Shown: positions 45,998 through 59,802, counted from the stretch's first letter. The stretch is DNA of 64,000 nt from Hemileia vastatrix (GCA_030280995.1 JASXTE010000007.1:18452001-18516000), one strand, 5' to 3'. Numbers and translations are program-made. The notes: a model not told the origin generated them from the sequence alone.

Positions 45998-48900
45998 CTA
46001 TGATTTTTTCTTTTTATACTTTTTTAGTAGAGTAGGAAGATTAGATATCTCCTTCCCAGGTATCCAAGAATCATATTCAGATGATTTATTCTTGAATATC
46101 AATAAGTATTCTGTACCTTTTTCAGCAGTGACTATTCTGTCATTTAGAATTTTTTCAATTTCTGCTGTTTCAGTGATTTCATTTGGGGTTTTCTTTGGTC
46201 TTCCCCTCCTTTTTGGAAATAAATCACTATTGCATGTGTAAGGTTTCAGAAGAGATATTGGAAAAACAGGATGTTTTCTGTCATATGGAGAATACAAAAT
46301 AACCTCAACTGCATTATCTCCAATCATTCTTCTGACAACAAATGGACCAAAAAATGGATCTTTCAATTTGTTATTACCTTGTAAGTTGAAATGGACTATA
46401 GAAATCAACACTTCATCACCCTTTTTAAAAGTGTATTGTTTATGGGATTTGTCCCATCTCTTCTTCTCATATTCAAATGATTTTTCAATACATTGCTGAG
46501 CATGATTTCTGCATAGTTGTTGCATTTGAAGAAAAGACTTTACACCAGGATGTATATCCAATTTAGGTATTTTGTTATTGAGAGTTTGGGCAGGAGTGTT
46601 TGGAACATATCCAAGCCTGAGCTCAAAAGGCTTTATTTGAGTAACAGAATGAACAGTGCTATTATAAGCAAATTCTAACCCAGGAAGTAAGGTAACCCAA
46701 TCATGAGTGAATCTGTCATTATCTTTATACTCAAGACCAAAGACACAATATCTTCTTATCTTGTCCTATAAGGTCTGAATCATTCTTTCAGCTAAGCCAT
46801 CAGTCTGTGGGTGATGGGCCGTAGAAAGTTTCAGATCACAACCACAAACATCCATCAGAGACATTCAAAATTCAGAAGTAAATTTAGGGTCTCTGTCAGA
46901 GATTATGGCTTTAGGAAAACCAGAAGTATTAAACATATGAGACCACCATAAGAAGGCTAATTCTTTAGTGGAAACATCCTTGTGAGTAGGGATAAACTTA
47001 CACATTTTAGTGAATCTATCCACAATAACCCAACAAGAGTTATAACTGTCTTTTCCAGCAATAGGTAATCCTGTTACAAAATCCATGTTTATTATCTGCC
47101 ATGGTGCATCAGGAGTTTTAATATGTTGCATTAATCCTGCTCTTTTACCAGTTAATCTTTTTGATTTTTGGTGAGAATCACAAGACTCAACATATAATTT
47201 TGTGTCTTCAGACATATTAACCCACCAAGCAGTGTTCTTAATTCTGATCATTGTTTTTTCAAGATCAAAATGTCCAGCTAATATGTCATCATGACAAATT
47301 TTCAAGATGATTTCTCTCATAGAAGGAGGAATAATAATAACATTACTCAACTTTCTCCTATAATATAGATATCCTTCATCAATTGAAAATTTACCTTTTT
47401 CCAAAGCCTTCTGGTACTTTGGTGGAAGGGTTTAATTAATGCTTGTATTGAAGCATTCTTTGGATCATTTAATATGGTACATAACTTTTTCAAGTCAGTG
47501 TCCTTATCATATGAATCCAGAATAAGCTGTAATATCTCTTCCTCCATATCAACCACATATATCCTATGTATATGAATAATTTCATCCTTAGGATCATAAG
47601 CAGGATTAGAGTCATTATTTGGCAAAGGTGACCTAGATAACATATCCACATTTGAGTGAACAATACCAGCCCTATGAGTCATTGTCATTCTCCCTCTGTA
47701 TTCTTGAACAGTCAACTGCCATCTGAACATATGTCTGTTTGGTGTTTTCAAGTTTAAAAGGGATTTAACTGAACTGAAGTCAGTGACAGGTTCAAATTTC
47801 TGGTCATCTAGGTAATAATGTAGCTTTTCTAGAGCCCAAACTACAGCTAAACATTCTAATTGAGTAGCACCATATTTCAATTCACTATTTCTCAAAGTTC
47901 TTGAAATATAACAAATTACTACTTCTGAAACTTTATCATTTATCACTTGTTTTTGATGGAGGACAGCACCAAGACCAATTAAACTGGCATCAGTGTACAA
48001 AAAAAATGGTTGATTAAAGTCAGGTAAAGCAAGAATTGGTGCTGACATTAAACAGTGTTTCATAGTGTCAAAGGCTCTTTGTCTTTCACTATTCCAGACA
48101 AAAGCAACATCCTTTCTAGTTAATTGGGTAAGGGGTAAAGCTATGACTTGGTAATTTTTAATATACTGTCTATAGTATCCACACATTTCCAAAAAACTCT
48201 GTAGCTCTCTAACTGTATTAGGAGCCTTCACCTGTTGTATGGCTGCCACTTTGTTTTGGTCAACACATATCTGTAAGCCTGAAACAACATGACCAAGAAC
48301 TTTTAAAGAATGGAACTCAAATTTACATTTCTTCAAAGAAAGTGTCATATTTATTTCAACAATTTTTTGGAACACTTTACACAGGTGGTTGAGATGGTCC
48401 TCAAATGTTTTTGAGAATTTAATGATATCATCAATATAAAACATCAGCAATCCTTCAATTATCTCTTGATGGAATGTGTTATCCATGACTTTTTGAAATA
48501 CTCAAGGGGCATTTTTAGTGCCAAATGGCATCCTAATATACTTATAAATACCCATATGAGTAGCAATCATCAGAAAATTCTGAGAATTTTTCTCAACAGG
48601 TACCTGGTGATATCCCTTATTACCATCCAAACAGCTGATATATTTAGCACCCTTTAAGGTAGCATGAATTGAAGTAATTCTGGGTAATGGATAAATATCA
48701 TCAACAGTATAAGTGTTTAATGCCCTGTAATCTCCAAATAATCTAGCTTTATCCTTTTCATATAAAATCAAGACTGGGGAGATAACACAATATTTAGGTG
48801 TTTTAACTACCTTTTCAATAATATTCATTTTTAAAAGGGTAGAGATATTGTCTTCAATATCTTTTCTCTTTGTGGGAGAAGCAGGATAAGGCTTCTTCTT

Positions 48901-49676
48901 TAAACTAGGTGGTATATCAGTTAATGGACAAGAAAATGAAAGTTTCATTTCTTCCTTAACTAGTCCTAGTTCATGTGACCCATGAGCAAAGGCCATAGGA
49001 AAAGACTTTATCGAGTTAATGATTGAATCTTTATCCTCACCAGAAAGTTGTTCTCCAAAATAGGCATTGTCAATTTCAGACATAAGGGCATGCATTTCTT
49101 TTGTAGATCTTCCTTTATATTGAACTACAGAATTACATGTGTTCAATTCTGGTTTTAATAATTTTTTGGAGGAAGAAATCTTAAATTTCCTCTTCCTGTT
49201 CATTCCCATTGTGAAACATTGGTTTGAGGGATCCAATTTTATGCCATACTTGGTTAAAATATCATTCCCTACAATAAAACAATTGCTTAAGTTGTTATTC
49301 TTCATGACAACAAAATCACAAATAGCTCTTACAAAACCATGGTTATATTTACAAACCACTGTGGCTTTGTATTTACCAATGGGGACAAAACAGGGCCATA
49401 ATCTCTCCTATTTTCAGAAATGATAGGCATCAGTTTTGATTTATAGTCTTGATCCACTGAAGCAAGTGCTCTTTCAGAAACTACACTTCCTCCAGCTCCA
49501 GAATCAAGAACAACTTCAATTCTGGTTCCATTAATCAAGACTGGTGCCTTGAGAGGGGAAATAACAATTGAGTTATCCTCAATGTTCTTTATGATCTCAG
49601 CATCTTCAACTGTAGATAAAGCATTATTATCAATATCAATAGTATTTAAATAATGAATATCCTCTTCCAGAATCAA
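45998..49676 (-). pseudogene. pol of chromovirus B copy 2
   Basis: Same domain order as copy 1: protease (LDSGAGGSVV), reverse transcriptase (RLFGDYRALN; in copy 2 the active-site segment reads FYIDDI), RNase H (LYTDAS), integrase (CDSHQKSKRLTG, with one zinc-ligand Cys changed to His; MDFVTGLP, SDRDPKF) and integrase tail with GPF and chromodomain (45998-46561). Lesions private to this copy: one-base deletions near 49382 and 47432, a TGA near 48504, and changes near 46866 and 46768. Glu is kept where copy 1 has TAA (near 48850). The private lesions show that both copies have drifted since the duplication. Confidence 0.93.
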
Positions 49677-49823
49677 GATTTCTTGTTGAGATTCATATGA
49701 AATATTGCTGGCACAATCACTTGACGTATCGTCCAGTGCTACTGTGTCATCAGCATGCTCCTCTGTTTGTTCTACAAGATTTATCTTCTTGTCACAAACA
49801 TAGCCTTTCTGCCAAGGCTTTTT

Positions 49824-51997
49824 TCACTTGAAGCAAGTGTTTGTTGCATAATTTTTTGGTGCAACAGGGGCAGAAGGTTTACCAACCTTTTCCAGAGGTT
49901 TCTGTTGGTAAGTGGAGGGTTTCTCCAAAGGGGTCCTAGGAATGAATCTTCTGGCATCATACTTTTTGTTTAGAAGGATCTCATTGCAAGTATTAATGAA
50001 AGAAGAGGGTTCTCTGGAGAACTTATTCCTAGCCACTATCAAGTCTCTCAGAGACATTGGTAATTTATAAAGGATCCTGTCCTTCCATAACTCAAACTCC
50101 ATATTTGGGTCAATTGCCCTTAAGATCTTTACAAGTTTCATTAAAAACTAAATAGGTTTATCAGTAGAAGAGCTAAATCTAGTTTCCTCATACTGCCTTT
50201 GTTGAGCCATTCTGAACTTGGAGCCACCAAATTGTGCTTTAATCAATTTCTTCCAATCCTCCCATGAGTAGTCATTCCCATCCAGGAGAACAGATTCATA
50301 CCACATTAGGGCAACATTAGTAAACAAAGAAATTTATTTGGACACAATTTCCTCATCTGGGAGTTTGTAAGAATTTTTTAAGTTATCAATTCTGCAAATA
50401 AATTGTTGCCAATCAGAGGAAGAATCACCATCAAATGTTGGGTAATGGTCAAGTTTTGGCCAATTCTTTTGATTTGAAGGAGTCTCCTTAGTACAAGCTT
50501 ATTTCTGAGTAAGGAGCAGCTGTAATTTCTCTAGTTTGGCAGTAATCTCATTGTTTAATCCCTCTGTTAAAGGTCCTGGTGCATCATTAATTTTTAATGG
50601 AAACTCAGGGGTATCAACATGTATTTCTGGAACTAATTTACTTTTAGATGAACTAGCCACAGGTAACTCTGGAGCATCCTGTACTATTTGTTCCTTCAAA
50701 GAAGTCTCAGAATACTTTTGATCAATAAACAATGAGTTCAATTTCTCCTCAATGGTTGTTAGTCTAGTTTTCAATCTTGGAAGACTAGATAAATTCTCAT
50801 TGATTGTTGCAAAAGATAACTGATTCTTATTTTGAAAAGATGAAAAATGGTCATTCAATCTTTTCAGATTCATCTTAGCTATCTCCACCTCCTGGCAACA
50901 GGCAGATACAGTATCTTTCAGTTTAGATAAATTATTTTTTATATTTTGCCATAAAGCAACTTTCTTTTCATGGGTTGCTTTGTAATGAGACAATTCATCA
51001 GAGACTCTCTGTGATTCACTTCTTAATGCTTGATAACCCTGTTCAGTTAACAAACTATTATATTTCTGAGTCAATTGAATGTTGTTCATTATATGATTTT
51101 GTTTGTAAATAATTTTTCTTAAATATTCATCATTGATGTTAGTTACATCTGGAGTGTTTCTCAGTAAGGAAACAGAGTAACTTTCCAGCATCTCATAAAA
51201 CTCAGGTTCAAGAGTTTCATCAATTACAGCCATATCAGGGTTAATCCTTGAGGTAGCAATTAAAAGTAATGGATTAGATACATGAGTTATTTGTCTACTG
51301 CTCCCAGCCTCTACTGGTCTCAAGGTTTCTTCTTCCCTCTCAGATTTACCTGAAGGAACAGAATAAGCTACAAGAAATGGCACTTGAGAATCAATAGAGG
51401 GGCTTACCAGGGTTTTCTGGGTATGACCATATTGGGTTTCTTCTTCTTTTGCCTCCTTGATAGGGGTGAGGAGGTGTGGGGTTGACGTGGCTGGGTCTTG
51501 ATGGAACTGCCTGAGGTAACTGATTCTGATTTTGAGACAGGTTGTCCCACTGCCACTTGGACACTTCCACCTTCTCTTGGGACTGGGGAGCCAATTGTTG
51601 TTGATCCCTGGGGGGAAGAGGTTTCTTCTTCTCTTGAAGAAAGGTATCTATCTTTCTCACCTTTTCTTCCAGTGCATCTACCCTTGCCTTTAGTCTCAAG
51701 TTTTCTGTCCTTAGCTACTTTATGTGAGTTGACAGATTCTTTACCTGTTGAGGCAATGGCATCTTTTTTATTCTGAAGCCTTTTGGAAGTTCTTCTGGTG
51801 GGTGTATCACAGGCTTCTGATCCTGAGTTGTGTCTACTAGGATTTCCACTTCTTCCATCTCTACATCCTGTTTGGGGCAAGGATTTATTAATCTGAGAAA
51901 TTCTTCTTGTTAAAGGAGAACTTACAGAAGTAGGCTCATCATAATCAATCAAGTCTAGTTCCTCTTCACGTGCAGCAGAACTACTTTGGTCATTCAA
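49824..51997 (-). pseudogene. gag of chromovirus B copy 2
   Basis: Amino-terminal frame from 51997 (here AATTGAATGACC gives MNDQSSSAAREEE) to PW-stop at 51404; gag body from 51383 with the coiled-coil region; capsid-like KDRILYKLPMSLRDLIVAR near 50070. It shares with copy 1 the TGA in the zinc knuckle (near 49830), the TAA near 50150, and the stops near 50335 and 50500. Confidence 0.88.
51391..51762 (-). pseudogene. Overlapping coiled-coil ORF in gag of B, copy 2
   Basis: MPLPQQ at 51762, TAG at 51715-51717, then open to 51391: KARVDALEEKVRKIDTFLQE, VSKWQWDN, PHPYQGGKRRRNPIW. Same frame offset (+1) to the gag start frame as in C and D. It could be joined in frame to the gag body by a 58-base GT-AG intron (51407-51350, approximate). 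Confidence 0.6.
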
Positions 51998-52919
51998 TTT
52001 AAGATTTAACTGAAATGAAGAAAAGAGACAATAAGATGAATTAGTATTTATTTTTAATTTTTATTTAACAAAAATAAAATAAAAATAATAAAAAAAATCT
52101 TTTTAGGATAAAAATCAACTAAATAAAATTAATTTATTAATTCAAAAATAATTTAAAACAGGATTATAATATAATCAACTGAAGAAATAAATTAAATATT
52201 TTTATTAATAATTTTAATTAATTATTTTCAGGATTTAAATCCACTAATTTATTACCAGGACTTAATGTCAACTGAAGTAATTAAATATGCATTTTTATTA
52301 ATTAAAAAAATTTTAATTGAACTGATCACTTAACTACCAGGACTTAATGTCAACTGAAGTAATTAAATATGAATTTTTATTAATTAAAAAAAATTTATTG
52401 TCAGGACAATTTGTCAACTGGAACAAATAAAATTTAAATTAATCAGGACAAAATGTCAACTGAAAATTATAATTATTAATATTAAAATATAATTGTTTAT
52501 TAATTCTGGGACTAAGAACACTATTGCTCTATTATTGTCAACCAGGAAAAATAAAAAAAATATAATAATAAAATTAAATCTAAATTACCAGACACCTCCC
52601 CCTGTAAAATGAGCAAATTAATTCCACTTACAGAGTGCTGAGTAAAAGGAAATACATATCAAATGAAGAGTGCAAAGTAACCCAAAAATAGTAATATCAA
52701 TAATTACCACAATATATATGACATTTAGTCAGTATATGAACCTAATTTTTGGAGCGCGGTTCGATTCCCGTTTGCAGCAAAAATTTTTTTGTCACGTGAC
52801 GTATGACATTCATTGTTTTCGTCGCTCTCTCGTCCTTACAGGTACTCGAATGCCAATGGTACCTTCGATGTACGCCTCAAATAATGTTGCACCGTCGATA
52901 CTTCGGAAAGGCTCCCAAT
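51998..52919 (-). other. Untranslated leader of chromovirus B copy 2
   Basis: Tandem units around CTACCAGGACTTAATGTCAA at 52255-52465, fewer than in copy 1. The tRNA-like GGTTCGATTCC lies at about 52758-52768. The primer binding site (minus strand ATTGGGAGCCTTTCC) is at 52905-52919. Confidence 0.7.
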
Positions 52920-54827
52920 TGTCAAGGGGTCCTTTTGGTCTAGAAGCTTGGTTCAAAGTTTTCACAAGGTTTTTAAGGGATGAAATGGACTCTCAACAAA
53001 ATAGTACGTATTTTTTAATCAAAATGATTGTTTTACTCAAATATAAGAGGTAGAATTTAAATATTAAAATAGATTATAGATTAAAATTACACTGTTGTAA
53101 GTACTAATGTTATAAAATATAGAAATAAGTGTTATATTGTAAAATATAGTAATAAAAGTAAGTAATTGAAGGAATGTCTTGAAAAGCACAAAGTAAGAGG
53201 CCTTTTATAGGCAAAAAATGAGGGAATAAAATATACAGAATTTACACCATCTACTGTAAGAGTGTGAGAAAAAGGATAACAAAAAAAAGGAGTACATATA
53301 TGAAATAAGAAATAAATAAACTGGTAAGTCAACAAGGGCATCAAATTTATTAGCAATAAAGTTTGAGTTCCTTGGACTGTCACAATTAATTACACAATAA
53401 TTAATTAATTATATTACTTTCACGGTGTGGTAGCCTAAAGTTTAGTACGGCACCTAAATATGTAAATGGAGTTATTATGGCGTGCAAGATTGGCGTTATT
53501 ATTTTTTTTTATAGAAAAAGGGATTTATTTAATTTATTTGAGTTTTAAATATGAAGAAATTGGTCACGAGCGAATGCCTACACGAAAACAATTTATTTTA
53601 CGGAGAAAACTTATTTTTACGGTCTAAAAAATTTATAAGTATTAAGTCGAGTCACTCAAGAACCTTGGGAAATTTTCCCAGAATTTTTACTATTTTTCTT
53701 AAATTTTTAAATGAATTTTAAAGTTTTATAGAAATATTTACGTTTTCAAAAATTACTTAACTTTGATGAATTTTCACGGGGTAATTAGAGCTGCGCAGAC
53801 TACGAAAATTAGTTTGGTATGTAAAGGGGAAGTAGCTCTATGATGTGTAATTTTTCTAGATTTTTTATTATGGTTTTAAGGTTCTAAATTGAGTCCGGAA
53901 GTCCGGATGGACTCCGTACGGACTCCGTACGGGCTCCGGATTGACTCTGGAAGAGCTCTGGAGGGGAAAATTTAGGCACGTGACTAGGAATACTTAAGCG
54001 CTTCTCAAACTCGAAATTGAGAGGGGGGACACATCATACAGCTTAATCTTTAACCACCACAGTCTCATTTTTTATTACTCAACAAATTAAAATAACTTGT
54101 AATACCCTTATAACATTATTATTTTTTTACATAACATCTTAGAAATACAATTCAACAGTTTAAATAACACTTCATACAGGGTATCTTTAGAAAGGTCTTC
54201 GTCGCTGGGACTTGATTATTGCTGTCTCATAAAAATTCAAATTATTTTAAAAACATAAAAGTCAATCTTTACAGATCTTTCACTGGTACACCTTAATTGT
54301 TGTTATCAGTATTTCTTTATCAACAGCCACGATCATTTAATCTCAATAAGTGTTAATTATTTTAGAGTTTCATTATTTTTATCAATCAGATCTAAGTAGA
54401 TTGGTTAGCTTAGTGATTTAGAACACCTACTTTGTTATTTTTATTGGAAGGACGGGGTTTTCAGCTAAATCCACATATCTCCTCCGGATTCTGCTTACAG
54501 CAAGGCGACTGTAAGAGTTTACCTTACCATAACGGGAGTCCAGATCTCTCACTGAGGTAATATAATAGTTTTAAAGTTTTTTTTATTATAATTTTATTAT
54601 TAAATTTTATTCTCATTGACTTATACTATTGAGCACGGTGTTAGGGAGTAAAATTGTAGGGGAAATTTTATTTACACTAATTATTTATACTACTTATTGT
54701 ACTTAACTAGTTAATTGTAAGTAATACTTAAGTAGATAATTAATTATTAGTAAGAAGAAGGGGCATGGCTTCAACTCAGTAAAATAATCAATTATTTTAC
54801 CGGTTAAGTCTAGTAGCCTGGCTGACA
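52920..54827 (-). repeat. 5' LTR of chromovirus B copy 2, interrupted
   Basis: Begins TGTCAAGGGGTCC and ends GCCTGGCTGACA. With the insertion at 53426-54531 removed it is about 798 bp. The empty S-type site is at about 53295. Confidence 0.92.
53426..54531. repeat. LTR-like insertion X (1106 bp)
   Basis: Starts TGTGGTAGCC and ends TTACCATA, short inverted ends like an LTR; ACGG stands on both sides (53422-53425, 54532-54535). The undamaged site is TTTCACGGGATTCC near 23780. It has a GC-rich repeated block (GACTCCGTACGG twice, plus GTCCGGA/CTCCGGA variants) at 53893-53960. No similarity to the other LTR families in the window. Confidence 0.7.
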
Positions 54828-56196
54828 ATAAGGGTCTCAGTAATTTTAATCTCACTAATTATATATATGGCTTACAATCTTATAGTTGGTAGAAAAATAG
54901 ATTTAATAATTCGGATACTATTCAAAGACTATATAAGTGCAATTGATATGTATTGTAATTTTTATTGGTTATATATTTGAATTGTAATGATAAAGAATGT
55001 AGAAAACAAGACTAAAAACCCCCTCCTTTTATACACAATAACTTCCTCAATGAACCCATTGATTTACAGGCTCTTTACATGATTAATGATGCCTCATTCC
55101 AGCTAATAGATATGTTCAACAACATAAAGAGTGACCAATAACATAATTAGAATGCAATCACATGCCAAAATCCTGAAGTAATAGGGGTAATCCATCAAAA
55201 ATAAAGAATAAGCAAAAAGAAAGTATATGTGTGTAATACATTTAAAATTAAAGACTAAAAAGGGAAAATTAAGACTAATTTTTACTCTATATTAAGGCAA
55301 ATTAACAGTAGAAATAATGGGGCTAATCATGACATTATTCTATGTGAAATACCCATTCAAAAATAACCAAAATTGACTGAGAAACCACTTAAAAACCCCA
55401 AAAAGGCGTGAGATGTGGGGTAACTACATGCAGTACTTTGCAAGCCCATGCATGGGTAAGTACTTGAATAATTTAGGTGAATTTATTGTGGTATTGAATT
55501 AAAGTGCCAAGCTTGAGGTTATTAATGAAATTAGTGCATATAATAAGGGTCAATGCATCTATAATTAAGCTAGGACACTAAATAAGTGCCTGTTGCCTGT
55601 TTTAGTGTGTTTCCCTGCAATGGGCATAGAATGTGGGGAATATATAGTGTGAAAATACTAACTTTGCTTAAAATGAAGCTATTCACATGGGAAAAATGCA
55701 GGCAGTATGTGGCCAGTACACAGAAGACATTTCTGGCATAAAAAACACCAAATTTGAAAAGTGTTATTTTTATGCATTTGAGTAGCCAAATCAATAGCTC
55801 TTATTAAGACAAATTGATCTGTTGAAGCGCATTTTTAATATTATTAAATTTATAGTGCATATAGTCAACTTTAAGTGATTTAAAGCGCATTTTTTGTTTT
55901 TCACATAAAATAATGAAAACAGCAACTTTAAGTCTACTTAAAAAGTATGTAGCCTTATATTTAAGGTTCTTAAGATTACCCTAACATATTCCAACTTAAT
56001 ATTAAGTACATAAGACTTATACAAGGTGGATATATGCGCGTATATAAGGTGTTATAATGGCATATTTTGTATTTTGTCATAAATTTACTTATGTATACTA
56101 TTTGTGTACTCTAATTTATTGCTCCCATGTATAGTCCATGTGTTTAAAATAACTTATATGTACTTTTTACTCAGTCCTGAGGATATCCAGAATAAC

Positions 56197-59100
56197 TGGT
56201 ATAATAATCTCATGAGTTGAAATAATTAATCACTACTCAGTAAATTTTCTATATGAAAAACTAAAATTCAAGCTAGATGTAAAAATTTAAAGATAAAAAA
56301 AAATCAGTATAAATTTATTTAAACCTCAATTTTAGTGCATAATTTTGCTTCAATGCTGTATTGTGGGATAATTTCAGTATCAACCTGGGAATAAGCACCA
56401 TATATTTCACAAAGTGTTTTCATGTTAAAAAATGTGCTTCAGGTAAAATTTTTGATTATATTATTTTTCAGGAACAGAATTAAGTAGTTAGAAGTGGTAC
56501 TTTCTATTGATTATATCATTTTCAAATTGAAAAACTATTATATGATATTTAATTTGTAAAAAAGACACAATATGTACTTAAGATTATACCCATGTAGCAA
56601 AGCAGCTGTACAGACAATCATATTTTGATTTAAAATAATATTATTCTATATTTTAAGTGAATAGAAAAAATATTTCAAATAAATGGTTTTGAAAAATAAA
56701 TTAAGTGAAATGTTTCAGGTACACTTTTTTAGTCTTTAGAATAAAAGGTTTGATAGGAATAATTTACAACTGAGCACTTGCACACAATTCTAAAATTAAA
56801 TATATGGGTTCAGAATTTATCAATGATATATTGGAATTATGATATTCATTCTGATTGGTAGATCTTATATGATGTTTCTATTCAATTTCTAAGTGTATGA
56901 AAAAAATTTCTTTGATATTTTATTTGAACAGAAGAATTTATAAATTTTCTTGAAATTTGCTGTATCACAAAGAAATACTAGAATGAGTATATTGTTATAA
57001 AAATTAATTTAAATACAAAAATTATAAATCTTCCTTACAGTTTTAAAACAGAAAATAAATATTCAAATTTGACTTTTTATAAAAATATATATTGATTTAA
57101 TAGATATTTACCTAATTTCTTTTGCAAAACCACCAATTTTATCTTGGGAGGCTTCCCTTCAACTTACAAATATAAGTCTAAAAAATTAATATTATGCTCT
57201 AAAGGCTCTTTATAATCTGTACCTAAAGCTAAAATAATTTTTTTGAAGTACTTCCAATCTAAGAAGAAGAGCTGATGCCTTTTTATATAATATATTTGTA
57301 TAAAATTTACTTTTAGTTATTTTCTTAATCTTTCATATGGAAAGAACTCATATCACAATAATATATAATCAACTTAAACTATTTTTAATATAATATTTTC
57401 ACAAAATGATTCTTAATTTGTACTTATTTTCAGAACATCAAAGTATTTAATAAAAATATTTTGATATAAAAATTTAAATATTTTTATATTTAAAAATACT
57501 TAATAAAACTTCTAAAAAAGTATAATTTCTTCATGGCTTAACTTAGTTTGAACCAAACTTGGAAACAGGATTGCATTGAGAGTTAAATCTAAGTTCCACC
57601 AAAAACATGATAAATAATTTTTTTTGAAAATGTATATAGTCATTGAAATGAAAAAAATTAGTAAAAGAAAAGACTCAGAAATTTTTTTCTGTTACAGAAT
57701 AGATTATTGTAAATATATTGAGGCAGAAAAATTATTAAAATTTCTCAAATTTGCAGTTATTACAGTCAATTATCCAGTTATATATAGCAATCACAAAATA
57801 AGAAATCAAGATAAATGGTTATATATGTAGATAGATCTTTTTTTCAAACTTTACTTGAATTATTTAATTTAATTCAAAGATATTTTTAATCCAACCAACA
57901 TACTTTACTATTACATTTTAAAGTAAATACAATAAAGTAATAAAATAAATAAGTTCAATTGTTTAAAATTTCTTTAAATGTTTTGTTTTAGTTTTCAACT
58001 TTTTGCTACAATATTCCTATTATAATATTTATTTATATCATGTATAGCTATAAGAAGCATGCTGTAAACTCTTTTGTAAAAAAACCAAATAGTATTTCAT
58101 TACCAATTATTTTAATATATTACTTTCTTAGTCTTAAAGTGCATTTTAAATCAAAAATATAAAATAAGATGTATAAACTATAGTTTTAAGTTCAAAAATA
58201 TTTATAAAAAATAATTATCAATAATTTTTAATATTGAAAGAATAGAGCTGTAGATTGAGGAGGTGAACTCTGATGTTTTCCCAAAGAACGGAGTTCAATC
58301 TGCATTTTTTGCTACCTCAATGGGAAAGCTCTCAATCTCTCCACACAGCTTTTTCTGCCTTGTCATTTCTCTTAATTCTATTACCATCCCCACCCTTTTA
58401 TTGCCCTCCAGATACACTGCCTACACCCTCTAAGCTTCAAAATCCAAATTTAAGCCCTCTTTACTACTACCCTGATCCCTATTTTGACTTTTACCACAAC
58501 TCCACCCCTTTTTCTACCATCCTTATTGCTCACCACTCCTTTCATGCCTCTCCCTACCCTACCCTACCCCACCCCATTCAACCTCACCCTATCTATTTTT
58601 GCCTCAACTCCACCCCACTACTTTTAGAACTAATTACAATTCTTTTAATTTCAACCCACTTTTTTCACTCTTCACCCCAATCCACCCTTTCAATTTTCAT
58701 CCCACCCTCTGGATTTCTAAATCACCCCCTTTTCTGCCTATAGAGTAAAAGGGGTTAGAAGGATAGAAAAAGAAGTAATATCAAGAGAGTTGGGGTGGAA
58801 AGTTTTGGAGAGGGGATTAAATAGGGTGTTAATGGGAGTGAAATAAGTGTGGAGGGGTGGAGAAGGGGGAATAAGGGTTTGGGATGGGAGAGTCCTTGGT
58901 AGACTTAAATAAGATGTAAGAGGGAGAAAATTTAAGATGGGAGAGGAATGAGATGTGAAATTTAAAGGAAGTTAGTACTTGTAAGGACCATTTTGAAACA
59001 ATGTAAGCAAAAAAATTATATAATATATTATTAGACTTGGAAATCATAATGGCATGAAACATCCCAAAAAAAACTGAAAAATATTTTCCAATATTTATTT

Positions 59101-59802
59101 ACCATAGATCTTATTCTTATAAAAATTTAATTTTTTATTCCTTTGATAAAATGGAGATCATGATATGTTACATTTTAAAAAGAACTGGACCCAAATCCTG
59201 TTTTAACTTATATTAATATGGGATGTAAATCAATCTTACAAATTTTTCTATTGAATAAATTTAATGTTAAACAATTTTAAAGAGTGTTTCAACTTCAACA
59301 AATTTTTTGAAAATGGATAAATAACTAATAATATTGATTGATATAATGAGAAAAGTCATTTATTTCTCAATTTTTTACTGATGAAAATTTGATGAAATAT
59401 AGAAATTCAATAAATATTTCTTAATGAGTAATTTCTTAGAATATTGGATGTTTTACCTATATATTCATAGATTGAATATCTTACAAATTTTTATGAAATC
59501 TCTTATAATTCAAATTATATATGAGTTTTATTAGATTCAAAAAAATGAAAAAACTGTATCATTTTTCAAAATCTTACAAATTCACATGGCTAGATTGATA
59601 GTGTGGCTCATTTATTTTTTTATTCTTTCAAAAAATCCTCTAATTCAAGTATAAATATCTTTTGAACTAGTGACGAACTGTGTTTTAATGAAGGTTAAAA
59701 TTAGTTTCAAGGTGCTTTCAAAGTAAATTCACTATTTCTTCATGATTTCTTTATCACTGCCTCAATGTGTGCTCAATTAGATTTAAATTAGGGTTCAAGG
59801 TT
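56197..59802. other. Inner part of TIR element L: AT-rich, no recognised gene
   Basis: 3.6 kb of very AT-rich sequence. Short open frames at 57624-57830 and 58273-58743 have no recognised domain; the second is the translation of a CT-rich tract. From about 58340 to 58740 the plus strand is pyrimidine-rich (CCCTACCCTACCCTACC at 58555-58571) and from 58742 to 58970 purine-rich, an imperfect inverted arrangement. Confidence 0.5.

Larger units (their letters stand above)
43995..54827 (-). mobile_element. Ty3/gypsy chromovirus B, copy 2, with intact target duplication
   Basis: 3' LTR 43995-45962 (with S-type LTR), internal part 45963-52919, 5' LTR 52920-54827 (with a 1.1-kb insertion). ATAAG at 43990-43994 and 54828-54832 is the target duplication. 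It interrupts a C-type LTR. The gag stops are shared with copy 1, so both derive from one dead element. Confidence 0.94.
43867..56196 (-). repeat. C-type LTR split by chromovirus B, copy 2
   Basis: Left piece 43867-43994 (TCTCAGGCTGAGG) and right piece 54833 to about 56196 (GGTCTCAGTAAT ... ACTCAGTCCTGAGGATATCC) together give about 1.49 kb and match the C LTR in order. The TATA box lies at about 55022-55033 (minus strand). The right terminus is decayed. Confidence 0.88.

Noticed and set aside
58273..58743. 156-residue Pro/His/Tyr-rich open frame
   Set aside because: It is the translation of a CT-rich tract; the complementary purine tract gives similar peptides on the other strand, and no domain is visible.
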